Part shown: piece after piece, positions 44,371-55,221 of the stretch
Position numbering within the stretch: the first letter of the stretch is position 1
Layout of the letters: each line of letters opens with the position of its first letter
DNA from: Platycnemis pennipes
Taxonomy: Eukaryota > Arthropoda > Insecta > Odonata > Platycnemididae
Reading direction: 5' to 3'
NCBI GenBank assembly: GCA_933228895.1
Contig: OW121852.1
Location: 130,009,544-130,073,543 of the forward strand
DNA length: 64,000 bases
Translations under genes and position numbers: made by a program
Notes under the pieces: generated by a model
Seen by the model: the letters and a program-made list of their open reading frames with translations, nothing else
Told to the model about the DNA's origin: nothing
Database searches by the model: none

Positions 44371-44745
44371 AGTTTATTGAAATCAAACTGCCGCATGATC
44401 TTTCCTGGGGTAAACACATCCTTCGAATAATGGGTCAAGCTAATCGTAAACTGGGATTCATCAAAAGAGTATTGCGTAAATGTGACGAACATGTACTAGA
44501 AATCAGCTACTTTTCCCTTGTTAGACTTCATTCGCAATATGCTGACAGTATATGGGATCCCTACGAATTCGGTCTAAATAACGAACTTGAACGTTTGCAG
44601 CGAAGATTGGCAAGATTTTGAAAGGGACGATAAGGGACCTTACTAGCGTAACCAGTCTATTAAATGAATTAAATTGAGATTCATTGTAAGATCGCACGTT
44701 GAAATTTAGACTTAATCATCTAAATAAATTCCAAGACCATATTTT
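44371..44745 (+). mobile_element. LINE family B, first half of an interrupted copy
   Basis: Codons for DLSWGKHILRIMGQANRKLG, EISYFSLVRLH and RLARF run to NKFQDHIF, where CATATTTT precedes a foreign inverted end. The same LINE resumes at 53389, so the two halves are one copy split by the 8.6-kb unit. Confidence 0.9.
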
Positions 44746-44775
44746 GGTTAATGGTAGTTTAGCGGGGCCGTCGTT

Positions 44776-45124
44776 CAGGTAGCTAGTGGGACGGAGGTCA
44801 GGACCGAGGGTCCACCCTCGGTCTCCTCGAAAATCGACCCTCGCCCATCCCGAGAGCTCAGCCGAGGTAGACCTTTCCCAGCGGGTGGGGTACTCGGGGA
44901 AATTGACCACTAGACATGGTTTATCGAAGTTATAAACTTTGGAACGTATCAACAATTTATCTTCTTCATTGTATCGTTCAGTCCAAGACGTCGAAAAACG
45001 TTTTTTGATTGATGCTCTACGATGAAAATTAAGGATTTTCCTATTTTTCGCGTAAAAAGCGGATGGGATGTGGCAACGTTGCTACCTGAGAGGGCGAGTT
45101 TGGAAAAAGAGAGCGGGAAAAGAC
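44776..45124. other. Sequence inside the left end of the 8.6-kb unit
   Basis: GC-rich at first (44780-44900). It has no counterpart in the right arm, where only about 30 bp separate the family C piece from the terminal repeat. No domain was recognised in the frames. Confidence 0.4.
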
Positions 45125-45247
45125 AGCCCGTGCGAGTCTTATTCTGGGATCTCAATGTTTGATGCTCCATGTCTCTGATCCATAGAGTGCCTCGCTCCTT
45201 TCTTTTTGTCGATTCTCATATTAATTTCCTAAATTACTAGTCCAAAG
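45125..45247 (-). mobile_element. LINE family C piece, left arm
   Basis: The minus strand reads MRIDKKK then LYGSETW-like codons. The segment 45177-45245 is a near-identical inverted copy of 53250-53325, including the same internal deletion between the KKK and LYGSE parts. Confidence 0.75.
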
Positions 45248-45253
45248 CCAAAA

Positions 45254-45690
45254 GATTCTTTATATGTGTATATTATAGACCGCCTGATAGCGACGGCAGT
45301 TCAGTATCAGGCCTGGAGAGCAAGAGCAGTAAACTAAATTCGCGCGGAAACGATCGAAACTCATAATATGTGGAGATTTCATACTTCCATCCATAGACTG
45401 GGGCACGAATTGGTTTATCACCGGAGTAAAAGACAAGGAGCTCTGCGAGTCACTATTGTGTACCTTCACAACACACTCAATGCATCAATTGGTAACAGCA
45501 TCCACCAGAGGAAATAATATCTTCTATTTATTAGCGGCAAATGTACCAGAACATGTTGTAAAAGTAGTAGCCGAGAAAGGCATTTGAGGCCATAAAGTAG
45601 TCACGGCTCAATTTTCTCTGAGAGCTAACAAACTCACGAGCCGAAAAGAAACATTTATTTGCTCGGTAAGGCTGATTATGGTGATATCTC
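45254..45690 (+). pseudogene. APE-type endonuclease fragment of a LINE, left arm
   Basis: The plus strand, allowing a few breaks, reads YYRPPDSDGSSVSGLESKSS, then a GGDF-like segment, PSIDWxTN and HSMHQLVTASTRGNN, then LLAANVPEHVVKVV and HKVVTAQFSLRA. This is the C-terminal part of the apurinic-type endonuclease that nicks target DNA for LINEs. The mirror copy in the right arm (51600-52385) is over 90 percent identical by eye. Confidence 0.75.
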
Positions 45691-45789
45691 TTAGCCGAAG
45701 GAGGCGTGTACATGGGAGTCAGCCATATTCCATATACTTCTTCGTGTCTCACATTATTTTGGCGATAAAATGTTCATCATTTTCCTCCG

Positions 45790-46090
45790 GCATTATGGTT
45801 TGAAAGCTTTAATTCTTTGCTCTACTGTTTTTCGATGTCCCATGTCTCTGACCCATAGGGTGACTTTCTCCATACGAATGTCTTGATGGAGTGCTTTCTT
45901 GTTGGAAACTGAAGGTTTTTGAGCCATTCTTCTTTAGGAAAGGCTCCTTGGCCTGTGCTATTCTTCGCTTGATGTTGGTCATGCTTCTTCCTTAGCAAGA
46001 TATTAACTGTTGCGGAGATAGCTGAAGTTCTTGACTTTTTGTAATTTCACTCCTCATATTTTGATATAGCGTATTCCCTTCAGTCATACA
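45790..46090 (-). mobile_element. LINE family C fragment
   Basis: The minus strand reads SMTNIKRRIAQAKEPFLKKN and, after breaks, YGESHPMGQRH, the degraded form of the IKTFVWSVALYG block of family C reverse transcriptases. It interrupts the LINE sequence between the endonuclease and the family A reverse transcriptase. Confidence 0.7.
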
Positions 46091-46146
46091 TGAAAGTATT
46101 TTTTTTAAGTCGCCATCAAATATCTTAGAAAGGGGATGGTTTCGTC

Positions 46147-47320
46147 AACTCATAAAGAGGAATTAGGATATCGTATAATGTATTTAGCGAACAAAGCAAA
46201 GGATTAGATACAGAGGATTCATGGAGAGAATTTCTTGAGGTCACCCGTAAAGCCCGTAAAAATTCATAAGTGATAATACAGAGCCAAGGTGGTATAACGC
46301 GGAGTTTAGGAAATCACTGAGGCGACAAAGGGTATGCCACGCTAGGATGAAAAATGCAGGACGGGGTCTATCGGTAGAGGAAAAAAAATAAGTTAGTTCA
46401 AAACTATAATATATCAAGAGCATTAGCAAGGAAATCATGTCGGCAATGTTATCACATTTCAAGAGCAAGATGTTGGGAGAATATTAAGATAGCCATCCTA
46501 AAGCGTTTTGGTCATATGTGAGAGAGCTTCAGGGAAATAGGTCCACAGTGCACACACTTAAAACGATAAAGGAATTAGAGTCACCAGCAGTGTAGAAAAA
46601 GCCAATACTTTAAACACATTCTTCCAAAGCGTATTAAACTCATCGTCACACAACGCAGTGGAACCACCGCCGAACACTTTCAGGGAGCAAATGCGCGAAA
46701 TAAAAATGTCATGTCGCGGAATAGAGCAGCAGTTAAAAAGCATTAGTAAAAACAAATCACGAGGTCCCGATCAAATTCCTTCCAGAGTATATAAAACATT
46801 AGCTTCTGAAATAGCCCCATATCAAGAAATAATATTCCATAAAACACTAAAGAACCACACAGTACCCAAGGATTGGAAAGTAGCTAACATTACACCTATT
46901 TTTAAAAACGGCGATAGGGAAGAACCTAGTAACTACAGACCCATTTCACTCACGTCAATCTCTTGTAAGATATTTGAGCACACTGTAGTCAGTTCGATCA
47001 TGGGGCATTTGGAAAGTCAGGAATTACTCATAATTAGCCAACATGGGTTTCGGAAAGTTTGATCTTGCGAGACACAATTAGCTTTATTTGTACACCATAT
47101 ATTAGTCTACGTCGAAAACAGTACTGAAGTTGATGCGATATTTCTAGATTTTAAAAAGGCATTCGATAAAGTTCCTCATGATAAATTAATCTTGAAGTTA
47201 GAGAGTTTTGGTATAAATAAAGACGTATGTTGGGTAAAAGAATTCTTAAGTGGGCGAGAGCAGAGGGTTGTCATATATGGTATCATGTCGGACACTATCA
47301 AAGTCACATGGGGAGCCTCA
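46147..47320 (+). mobile_element. LINE family A fragment, 5' half of the reverse transcriptase
   Basis: Codons for RIMYLANKAKD-like linker are followed by EPRWYNAEFRKSLRRQRVCH, the frame 46658-47062 (SNYRPISLTSISCKIFEH, QHGFRK) and DFKKAFDKVPHDKL. It stops at the VTSGVP codons, exactly where other A copies begin. Several frame breaks are present. The minus frame at 46558-46755 is a shadow. Confidence 0.9.
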
Positions 47321-47971
47321 AATTTCCACTGGAAATGCTCTTGAATACAAATAACGCCCTACGATATGCTTTAATTGCTATGGAGTTTAGTTTATAATTT
47401 TGAATAATCTCTTTCCCTCGTCAATGGATGGATTGGTTAGAGAACTTTTCAATCCAGATTGACTCTGCCTTTGTCATTTCAATGACTTCCACACTTATGC
47501 TTAGTATATACTATCTAGGTTCTGCGTTTCCCCATTTTATTTTATTAGGTACGTATTTATTAACTGCTGAGCGGGTATGCTACAAAACTTTACTATTTTG
47601 GCTTAAAATAACTTTCTTAACTTTATTAAACGACTTCAGTAACTCCTGTTCATGTCCTCGTATTTAAATCTACAAATGCTTCTCTCAATGCCAACCTTGC
47701 TAGACATGTGCTTGAGCTTGGACGCCAAATCCGAATAGAACGAGTGACGAACTGAAGGGACTCCAGGACACAGCAGGAGACCGTTGGGGGAGGATTGGGG
47801 GGAAAGTGAAAGTTCGTCGCGGGGCGACCACGCTATTGAACGTCTATGCCGAAAAGAAGTGCATGGTTTCTTCGTACCTTTGTTCTCATCTCCAGGCAAC
47901 GAGGGTCGCGTCCGGTGCTATTAACTCCCATTCTAAAAACTCCCAATATTTGTTTGCTTGGTTTTAAACGG
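47321..47971. other. Unassigned DNA
   Basis: No element recognised; 47680-47900 is GC-rich. The frames 47428-47667 and 47636-47899 lack motifs. Confidence 0.3.
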
Positions 47972-48182
47972 AAGCGGAAAGGGATAGGTAGGGGAAATAT
48001 TTTAGAGTATTCTGTAGTGCATGATGCATGTATTACCCCTTAAATACTGTAGATACTAACAATCAAGTTGCATGAGACAATATAGTTGCTAGTTTGCATG
48101 TTAGTAGTGCATGCTTGGTGATCTTCACCCCCTGCCACACACCCTCGCGGTGGCTTGCAGGGTATCGTGTAGATGTAGATGT
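47972..48182 (+). mobile_element. LINE family A tail
   Basis: Only the last codons (KGIGRGNILEYSVVHDACI), 3' UTR, hairpin (48126-48160) and TGTAGATG tail remain. Confidence 0.9.
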
Positions 48183-49012
48183 AAACGTAAGGGTCATGCA
48201 TATAGATATTCGTAGCAGACTAGGAACAAAATCGCCAAGTCCAATGGAACATCTATGGACAGGAGTGAGCTTTTGCAAATGTACATGATGCCTTTAAAAA
48301 TCTCCTCAAGAGGGTGTGGCAGGGGGCATGCATTAATAAGGTAACACTGCCCAATCTAATAAATAAGTAATAATAATCAACAAGATATATCCGTTATGCA
48401 ATGTTACTGGATGAATCTTTCACAACCTAACTTTGCATGGTCATTTATAACGTCCATAAATAGGTTTTGAAGTAGTTATATCCCGATACGTTGATATTTT
48501 TTTATCCCATGTTCGAAAATATTTCTGCGTTGAATTCAATTGGGATACCAGTTTTTTTCGGAGAGAGGGTTCCGATTTTTACTCATTGCAATGCCTAAAT
48601 GTTGTAATTAAAAATTCACCATTTAGAGGCTTAAATTTAGAAGATTCTTATTCTGCTCGAAAAAAGTACTAACTTACCGTAAATTAATTGAAGAAAAAAT
48701 GTGAGCCTAAAATGTTGATTTTTAGGTCTGATTACTTCAGTAACCGAAGAGCACTGCTGTCGAAGTGAAGTCAGTTTCGAATGTGCTATTACAATACCCT
48801 ACCTCGTATGACAATTGAACGCGGGTGCCCGAGACGGAAAATCCTGTCTTATATAATGAAAGCCACAATTTTGATTGTAACCTGCAAAGGGAAAGGGCGA
48901 AATAATGCAGAAGACACATTCTGCGTGATTATTAACGGGATTTCCAGTTAATGTTTTATGCGATGAAAACTATAATTAGAACTGGAATGCCTATTGAAAC
49001 TTAGTGGAAAGT
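48183..49012. other. Unassigned AT-rich DNA
   Basis: A 25-bp remnant of a LINE hairpin lies at 48304-48330. The rest is featureless. Confidence 0.35.
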
Positions 49013-51252
49013 TCATCTACATCTACATAATACCCTGCAAGCCACCACAAGGGTGTGTGGCAGGGGGTGATTGCTCACCAAACATGCACTACATATCATG
49101 CATAAAAAAGGAATAGTATTAATATAGTAGTCAGAACTACACTATTTAAAAAAGATAGAAATTGCAAAGAAAACATGCAAAAACATTCTGTTAGTAGGGT
49201 TAGCTTTAAGTACTCATACCAACATGCAGCTACCAATGCTATTCATTGCTACTCTCCGATAGGACATATTTACCGTTATTCGTATCTCTTATTGTGCGAG
49301 GGAAAAAGGACATTTTGAATCGGTCAGTTTGGCAATCAATTTCTCTAACTTTATGATTATGGTCCAGTCTGCCATAGTAAGTTGGGGTTCGTAAAATATT
49401 TTTAACATCATCACTGAAAATATTGCCTTGGAATTTGTGGAAGAGATTAAGTCTAAATTTCAACCTGCGATCTGACAATGATTCCCATTTCAATTCATTT
49501 AATAGACTGGTTACGCTAATATAATTATCGTATCGTCCCTTTACAAATCTTGCCGATCTTCGCTGCACACGTTCAAGTTCATTACTTAGACCGATTTCGT
49601 AGGGATCCCATACACTGGCAGCATATTCCAAATGAGGTCTAACAAGGGAAAAGTAGCTGATTTCTCGTACACGATCGTCACATTTACCCAATACTCTTTT
49701 AATGAAACCCAGTTTGCGATTCGCTTGACCCATTATTTCACGAATGTGTTTACCCCAGGAAAGATCATTTGTCAGTCTTATTCCAAGATATTTAATGGAT
49801 TCCACGTTTGTTAATTCATTATTACTTATTTTGTAAGTGGTAGGAGGAGAGCTATTCTTTTTCCAAAAATTCATTACAAGACATTTCTTAAAGTTTAATT
49901 CTAACTGCCATGTATCACACCAAGTTTCAATTGCTTGTAGGTCAATATTTAAATATTCTTTATCGTTCGGGCATAGAATTTCCCTGTACACAACTGCGTC
50001 ATCGGCAAATAGACGAAGCTTACTTTTTACCACCTTACTGATATCATTAATGTACAGAAGGAACAGGAGTGGACCTATCACACTACCTTGTGGGACACCC
50101 GAAGTGACTTTAATTGCCGGTGAGGAAACACCGTCCAAAACAACCCTTTGAACCCGATCATGCAGAAAATCATTAATCCATGATATAATGTTACTGTCTA
50201 ACCAATAAGACTTTATTTTTTATAATTAGTTTGCTGTGAGAAACCTTGTCAAAAGCCTTCTTGAAGTCGAGAAATATAGCATCCAATGGAATATTATTTT
50301 CGCCAGAAACTAAAATATCGTGGGAAAAGAGAGCAAGTGGGTTTCACACGATCTGCTCTTTCGGAAGCCATGCTGGACATTGGACAATAAATTCTGGCTA
50401 TCTAGGTGTTCCATGACTGAACTGACAATTATATGTTCTAGGACCTTGCATGAAATGGATGTGAGGGATATAGGTCTGTAGTTAGATGGCTGCTCCCTAT
50501 CGCCACTTTTAAAAATGGGTGTTACATCGGCTGCTTTCCAGTCCATCGGTACGACGTGTTTGGTCAGGGATTTATTAAATACTATTTCAAGGTAGGGGGA
50601 AATTTCGGATGCTAACTCTCTATATACGCGGGAGGGAATTTGATCAGGGCCAGGAGATTTGTTGGGGCTTATATCTTTAAGTAATTTTTCAATACCATTA
50701 CAGGAAATGTCAATTGGTTGCATCAACCGCTGAAAGAGGTCAGGTAACACGACAGTTGAATCCCCGGAAGGTGGGTTAAAAACGGTTTGGAAGAAGGAAT
50801 TTAGCAAGTTAACTTTGTCGAGTGTGTTTGTGGTCATTTCACCTCTATCATTTTTAAGTGAATGGACGGCAGACTTATGGCCTTGCACTTCCCTTACGTA
50901 CGACCAGAAGACTTTTGGATTTTCTTTCAATTGTTCCCCAAGTGTTTTTCTTTTGAATTCTGCAAATGCATTACTAAGGGCTGACTTTGCAGTGGATTTT
51001 GAAATTTTATAATTTTCAATAATTACATTACGCTCATCAGTGGGCATATGTTTACTAATTTTTTTCATTTTAGCATGACATATTCGCTGCCGTCTCAGGG
51101 ATTTTCTCACTTCGGCATTGTACCACCTAGGTTCAGTGCTTTCTTTTTTGAATTTACTAGGGATAAATCTGTTGATCCCAGAGCGCATGATATTATCAAG
51201 TTGTCCAAGCCGGGCAAATATCCCATACATAGGCATGTATTTTTCCAATTAT
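49013..51252 (-). mobile_element. LINE family B, best-preserved copy
   Basis: Hairpin end (49020-49070), complete 3' UTR and nearly the whole reverse transcriptase region. The 5' part before the endonuclease linker is missing. It is the reference copy for family B in this window and lies inside the 8.6-kb unit. Confidence 0.92.
49239..51248 (-). pseudogene. LINE family B reverse transcriptase with two frameshifts
   Basis: The first open part (51248-50310) reads TEPRWYNAEVRKSLRRQRIC, SNYRPISLTSISCKVLEHI and QHGFRKSRSCETH. A one-base loss near 50340 and a second slip in the T-run near 50216-50222 break the frame across the DFKKAFD box. The frame then resumes (50138-49239) with VTSGVPQGSVIGP, FADDAVVYREI (catalytic aspartates), YLGIRLTNDLSWGKH and RPHLEYAASVWDPYEIG. 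About 670 codons would be present without the two slips. Identity of plan with family A but clear divergence shows two sister families. Confidence 0.88.
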
Positions 51253-51254
51253 TA

Positions 51255-51530
51255 ATATGTTATTGACGTCTTAGGAGAAGTTATCTGTGTCAAACTTACG
51301 CATGAGGTTCAGCCTTTTCATCAACCTACTGCTAGATAGCGATTCCTATCCCAGTTCCTCTAATAACTTGGAGACAATGCTGAATTTATCTAAACATATT
51401 TTTACAAACCTACCTGACTTTGTCTGTACGCGATCCCATATACTAGCAGCATACTCGATGTGCGGTCCTACTAGTGAGGTATAACAGTGTTCTTTTACCA
51501 TTCATCACTTTACAATGTACTCTGAATGTA
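51255..51530 (-). mobile_element. C-terminal piece of a third A/B-related LINE
   Basis: The minus strand reads SLVGPHIEYAASIWDRVQTK, then FVKICLDKFSIVSKLLEELG, a stop, and ESLSSSRLMKRLNLMRKFDT. The plan is that of A and B but the sequence is distinct. It probably belongs with the endonuclease and linker at 51530-52385. Confidence 0.75.
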
Positions 51531-52385
51531 TATATTAATTGATGAGTGTGTAATATCTAGGAAAGTAAACCAAAACCACCCATAATCTTGGCTAATGCTG
51601 ACTTCTTGAAATTTATTAAATGAGTTGAGCAGTTCCTGTTTCATACCACCATAATAAGCCTTACCCAGCAGCGGCGTCGGAAGTGGGGGGAAGAGGGGGC
51701 AATCGCCCCCCCCCCCCTCCCCCAGAATTTACCCCGTGCCCTTGAGAAATGAGTCTTCATCAATAAAAAATAAATTTCACTTGTATCCAGCTTGCCTATT
51801 CCCTTCTGAAGTATATTCTACCACCTTCATATGCACTTTTAGCGGAATTCTGATCTCTACCCCCTGCTATCCGCAAAAAAATGCGGGCCCTTTTCATAGG
51901 AGCCGGGCCCTTTTCAAGGTTGGCCCCTCCCAGCGACAATAGTTCCGACGCCCCTGATACCGAGCAAATAAATGTTTCCTTTCGGCTCGTGAGATTGTTA
52001 GCTCTCAGAGAAAATTGAGCCGTGACTACTTTATGGCCTCAAATGCCTTTCTCGGCTACTACTTTTACAACATGTTCTGGTACATTTGCCGCTAATAAAT
52101 AGAAGGTATTATTTCCTCTGGTGGATGCTGTTACCAATTGATGCATTGAGTGTGTTGTGAAGGTACACAATAGTGACTCGCAGAGCTCATTGTCTTTTAC
52201 TCCGGTGATAAACCTATTCGTGTCCCAGTCTATGGACGGAAGTATGAAATCTCCACCTATTATTATGTTTCGATCATTTCCGCGCGAATTTAGTTTACTG
52301 CTCTTGCTCTCCGGGCCTGAGACTGAACTGCCGTCGCTATCAGGCAGTCTATAATATACACATATAAAGAATCTTTTGGTTTTAG
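51530..52385 (-). pseudogene. LINE endonuclease and linker, right arm, split by a MITE
   Basis: Minus strand from 52385: YYRLPDSDGSSVSGPESKSS, DRNIIIGGDFILPSIDWDTN, DNELCESLLC, HSMHQLVTASTRGNN, VPEHVVKVVVAE. After the MITE at 51669-51956 it continues KAYYGGMKQELLNSFNKFQE. The GGDFxxPxIDW block is characteristic of APE-type LINE endonucleases. It mirrors 45254-45690, whose uninterrupted CCTTACCGAGCAAATAAATG gives the empty site of the MITE. Confidence 0.8.
51669..51956 (-). mobile_element. hAT-like MITE family 2, copy 2
   Basis: A 288-bp unit with ends CAGCGGCGTCGGAA and TTCCGACGCCCCTG and a long C-run at 51707-51717. Flanks TTACCCAG (51661-51668) and ATACCGAG (51957-51964) are a diverged 8-bp duplication. 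The mirror arm at 45664-45680 has the single-copy site, so the insertion postdates the inverted duplication or hit only one arm. Confidence 0.9.
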
Positions 52386-52914
52386 GCTGTCGAAGTGAAC
52401 ACCATACGCTCTTTAACCGACTCTCAGATTAGAACTCACATTTATTGGTGTAGTAATCCTTAGCTGCAATAAAGAAGAACATATAGGAGTCACTAAGAGG
52501 AACGTAGCTTTCTTGTCACGTGCATCGAAAACACTTACTAAAATAATCAGCCGAAGAATGGAAGGAAAGATTGGAGGAAACCTCTCGGATAACCTATAAA
52601 TGGTAAATGATTTTGGAAAATATTCATTATCTGCGATTTCGTTTGATAACCAACTTTCTGTCCCTATAATTACATCCGCATCGGTGCCTTTAATGATATG
52701 GTAGCATTAAACTACTTTATTTTTATACTACGGCAGTTTAGTATCACCAAATATATATTTCACCATTTAGCAACTTCTATGGTCGTTGATAGTCCATTAG
52801 CCATCTTAGGAAAACTAATTGCCAATAATTTGTCATCACTGAATAATTACTTCTGAAATTCCTCATCTTTCCCGTGACTCATGTAAAAGCCGCCATCAAC
52901 TAGCCATTTCACAA
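52386..52914. other. Right-arm interior, partly family C
   Basis: 52470-52590 encodes ASKTLTKIISRRMEGKIG, a block found early in family C reverse transcriptases. The rest is AT-rich and unassigned, with no counterpart in the left arm. Confidence 0.5.
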
Positions 52915-53330
52915 CATGGAATGGAATAAGATGTTCAAGATACTGAAAGCAGTTGAGATGGACTACAACGACAAATAAATACTCGCCTCCGCAAGAATCA
53001 GGTCACAACAGTACGAATGAATGATGGAAGGAAAATAGAAGCCAAAACAAATGAGGAGTTAGACAAAGATAGAGCCTCTCGCCATTATTATTTAATATAA
53101 TATATAACTAAAAGAATCAAAACGAGAAGCAGAAGAAATTGGTATAAAAGTAATCAAGGTTAATGTTGAAGAAATAAACATGCCTCCGGTTCGCAGATGG
53201 CTATCGCAGTTCTAACAGAAAGGCAAGTGGACCTGTAAACATCTTGGAATATTACGGACCTAGTAATTTAGGAAATTAATATGAGAATCAACAAAAAGAA
53301 AGGAGCGAGGCACTCTATGGATCAGAGACA
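52915..53330 (+). mobile_element. LINE family C piece, right arm
   Basis: The plus strand reads VEMDYNDK, then LRFADGYRSSNRKASGPVNI, NMRINKKK and a jump to the LYGSE codons. LRFADD has become LRFADG. The last 75 bp mirror 45177-45245. Confidence 0.75.
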
Positions 53331-53388
53331 TTTTTAGCGACGTAATAATATTTAAAAAAACGACGGCCCCGCTAAACTACCATTAACC

Positions 53389-53786
53389 CATATTTTCAGT
53401 GATGATGTTAAAAATATTTTGCGAACCCCAACTTACTATGGTAGACTGGGCCATAATCAAAAAAGTAGAGAAATTGATTGCCGAGCTGACATATTCAAAA
53501 TATCCTTTTCTCCTAGTACAATTAGGGATATTAATAGCGGTAAATATGTCCATTAGGAATGAATCAATCCAGAGCATAGGTAGCTGCACGTTGGTATAAG
53601 GACTTGAAGCTAACCCAACTAACAGCATTATATTGCATGCTTGCTTTGCTATTTTTATCTTTAAAAAAAATATTTAGATTATAATATAGTCACTTATTCT
53701 TTTTATGCATGATATGTATGCATGTTTGGAGTGTATTCACCCCCTGCCCAACACCTTAACGGTGGCTTACGGGGTATTATTTAGAT
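53389..53786 (+). mobile_element. LINE family B, second half of the interrupted copy
   Basis: Resumes at CATATTTTCAGTGATGATG and runs through C-terminal codons, 3' UTR and hairpin (53738-53775) to a degenerate tail. It is in register with 44371-44745. Confidence 0.9.
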
Positions 53787-54062
53787 ATGTGAAGAGTACC
53801 CATGTCATTTGATAAATGGCATTGATTGTAAATTGATAAATTGCAAGGAGCATTGAGGATTCTAACAGTGGAATTTCACTTCATCCCCGGCTTATTTGCA
53901 TATAGTCCTGTACCTTCTGAGAATGACATGTTTGCGATAACATATTCTGGTCGATTTCTCGGCTACAGGAGCAAAGCTTGCGTTTCATTCTTCCTTGTGG
54001 TTTGGCAAGGGATTTGTTTCAGTTATGTTTGAACGAAGTGGAAGATGTACGAGTCTTTTGCA
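53787..54062. other. Unassigned DNA
   Basis: No feature recognised. Confidence 0.3.
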
Positions 54063-54190
54063 CGGTCACTTTTCCGAAAGGGTTAAAAACATCAGTTTTC
54101 ACCGCTTATAACTCGAGGACGACTCGACGGACCGAATGACAGAAAAATGCGTATCTTTTTGTTTAACAAACTCTATCAGATTTGGCAGTG
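54063..54190 (-). repeat. Dispersed repeat R1, copy 4 (partial)
   Basis: The minus strand carries CTGATAGAGTTTGT, TCGAGTTATAAGCGG and AACCCTTTCGGAAAAGTG. It ends just before the GGGCGTGGTGCAAAC block of fuller copies. Confidence 0.7.
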
Positions 54191-54200
54191 CATAAAATAA

Positions 54201-54432
54201 GGTGAACTACTCAATTCCTCCTCAACCTCTACTTCCCCTCAAGTAGGTGGACTCGCCATCAACAGCTCCCACACAGACCCTAGCATCGCATCTCCAGATA
54301 TCCACCACTTAACATCGTTTTACGCGGTCACTGAAACTTCGCAAGTTGATGTCACTTCCGTGATTTCTTCTGTGAAAGTCTACGATGTGGAAGATGTCGA
54401 GGACGCTTGCTTGACAGCTTCGCACGTTGCAA
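54201..54432 (+). pseudogene. Unidentified open frame fused to a LINE B tail
   Basis: The frame is open from the stop at 54198 and reads DPSIASPDIHHLTSFYAVTE, then TSQVDVTSVISSVKVYDVED, before running in frame into LINE B codons at 54433. The FYAVTETSQVDVTSV part has a relative at 63951-63995. Wording resembles the linker before LINE reverse transcriptase domains, but this is a guess. Confidence 0.35.
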
Positions 54433-54770
54433 ACGTTAGAGAAATTGATTGCCGAACTGACAGATTCAAAATGTCCTTTTTCCCACGTGCAATTGGGGAT
54501 ATGAATAACAGCAAATATATCCAATACGAGTGTAGCAATGGATAACATTGGTAGATGCATGTTGGTGTGAGGATTAAACCTAACCCAACTAACAGCATGT
54601 TTTTACATGTTAGCTTTGCTATTTTATTTTATTTTTTTAAATAGTGAAGTTTAGAACAGTATATAAATACTAATTCTTTTTTATGCATGAAATGTAGTGC
54701 ATGTTTGGTGAGAATTCACCCCCTTCCACGCACCTTTATGATGGCTTGCAGGATATTATGTAGATGTAAA
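54433..54770 (+). mobile_element. LINE family B tail
   Basis: Starts at the codons VREIDCRTDRFKMSFFPRA, then 3' UTR, hairpin (54717-54752) and TGTAGATG tail. Confidence 0.9.
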
Positions 54771-54799
54771 ATCGTCGGCGCAGTAATGTTAGTGACAAT

Positions 54800-54870
54800 A
54801 CATCTACATAATACCCTGCAAGCCACCATAAAAGTGTGTGGCAGGGGGTGAATTCTCACCAAACATGCAC
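54800..54870 (-). mobile_element. Near hairpin-only LINE family B end
   Basis: A 70-bp minus-strand 3' end, broken just beyond ACCAAACATGCACTTA. Confidence 0.85.
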
Positions 54871-55221
54871 TTATATACCATCAAGAAGCGGTGATATCTT
54901 TAATTAATATCGCATAACGTCAATGTCCGTCGAGTGGAAATTGATTGTGCATGAACGAATATTACCGCCGTTACAAATTATGTTTTAATAACATATTCTA
55001 AACAAAGTAGTGGGCACCCTAATCCCACATGCTTTGCCCACATTTTTGTATACCGAACGCATTTCTGTGAGTCAAGTTAAAGAGAGAGGAGATCTTCTTT
55101 GTGAGGGAAATTTAAGCTTCCACGTAATTCATTGCCCAGCACATGATTCTTTCAGGTCATGCCCCTACGAAAGATTTAATTGCAAACAAAATCACCCACC
55201 CCAAGGGGGTCGTTTAACATT
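54871..55221. other. Unassigned DNA
   Basis: No feature recognised. The frame 55010-55240 has no motif. Confidence 0.3.

Larger units (their letters stand above)
44746..53388. mobile_element. 8.6-kb inverted-repeat unit with perfect target duplication
   Basis: The ends 44746-44775 and 53359-53388 are perfect 30-bp inverted copies (outer sequence GGTTAATGGTAGTTTAGCGG). CATATTTT flanks both sides (44738-44745 and 53389-53396) and occurs once in uninterrupted LINE B copies. Going inward, both ends carry a family C piece and then an endonuclease piece in mirror order (45177-45690 and 51600-53330), which suggests long terminal inverted repeats. The duplication can also be read as 9 bp, which would suit Mutator-like elements; 8 bp suits hAT and others. 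I found no transposase. The interior is otherwise LINE copies, a MITE and unassigned DNA. Confidence 0.8.

Noticed and set aside
46558..46755. Minus-strand frame beginning MFLLMLFNCC (also at 6441-6668)
   Set aside because: It is the antisense shadow of the family A reverse transcriptase and appears wherever that region is present.
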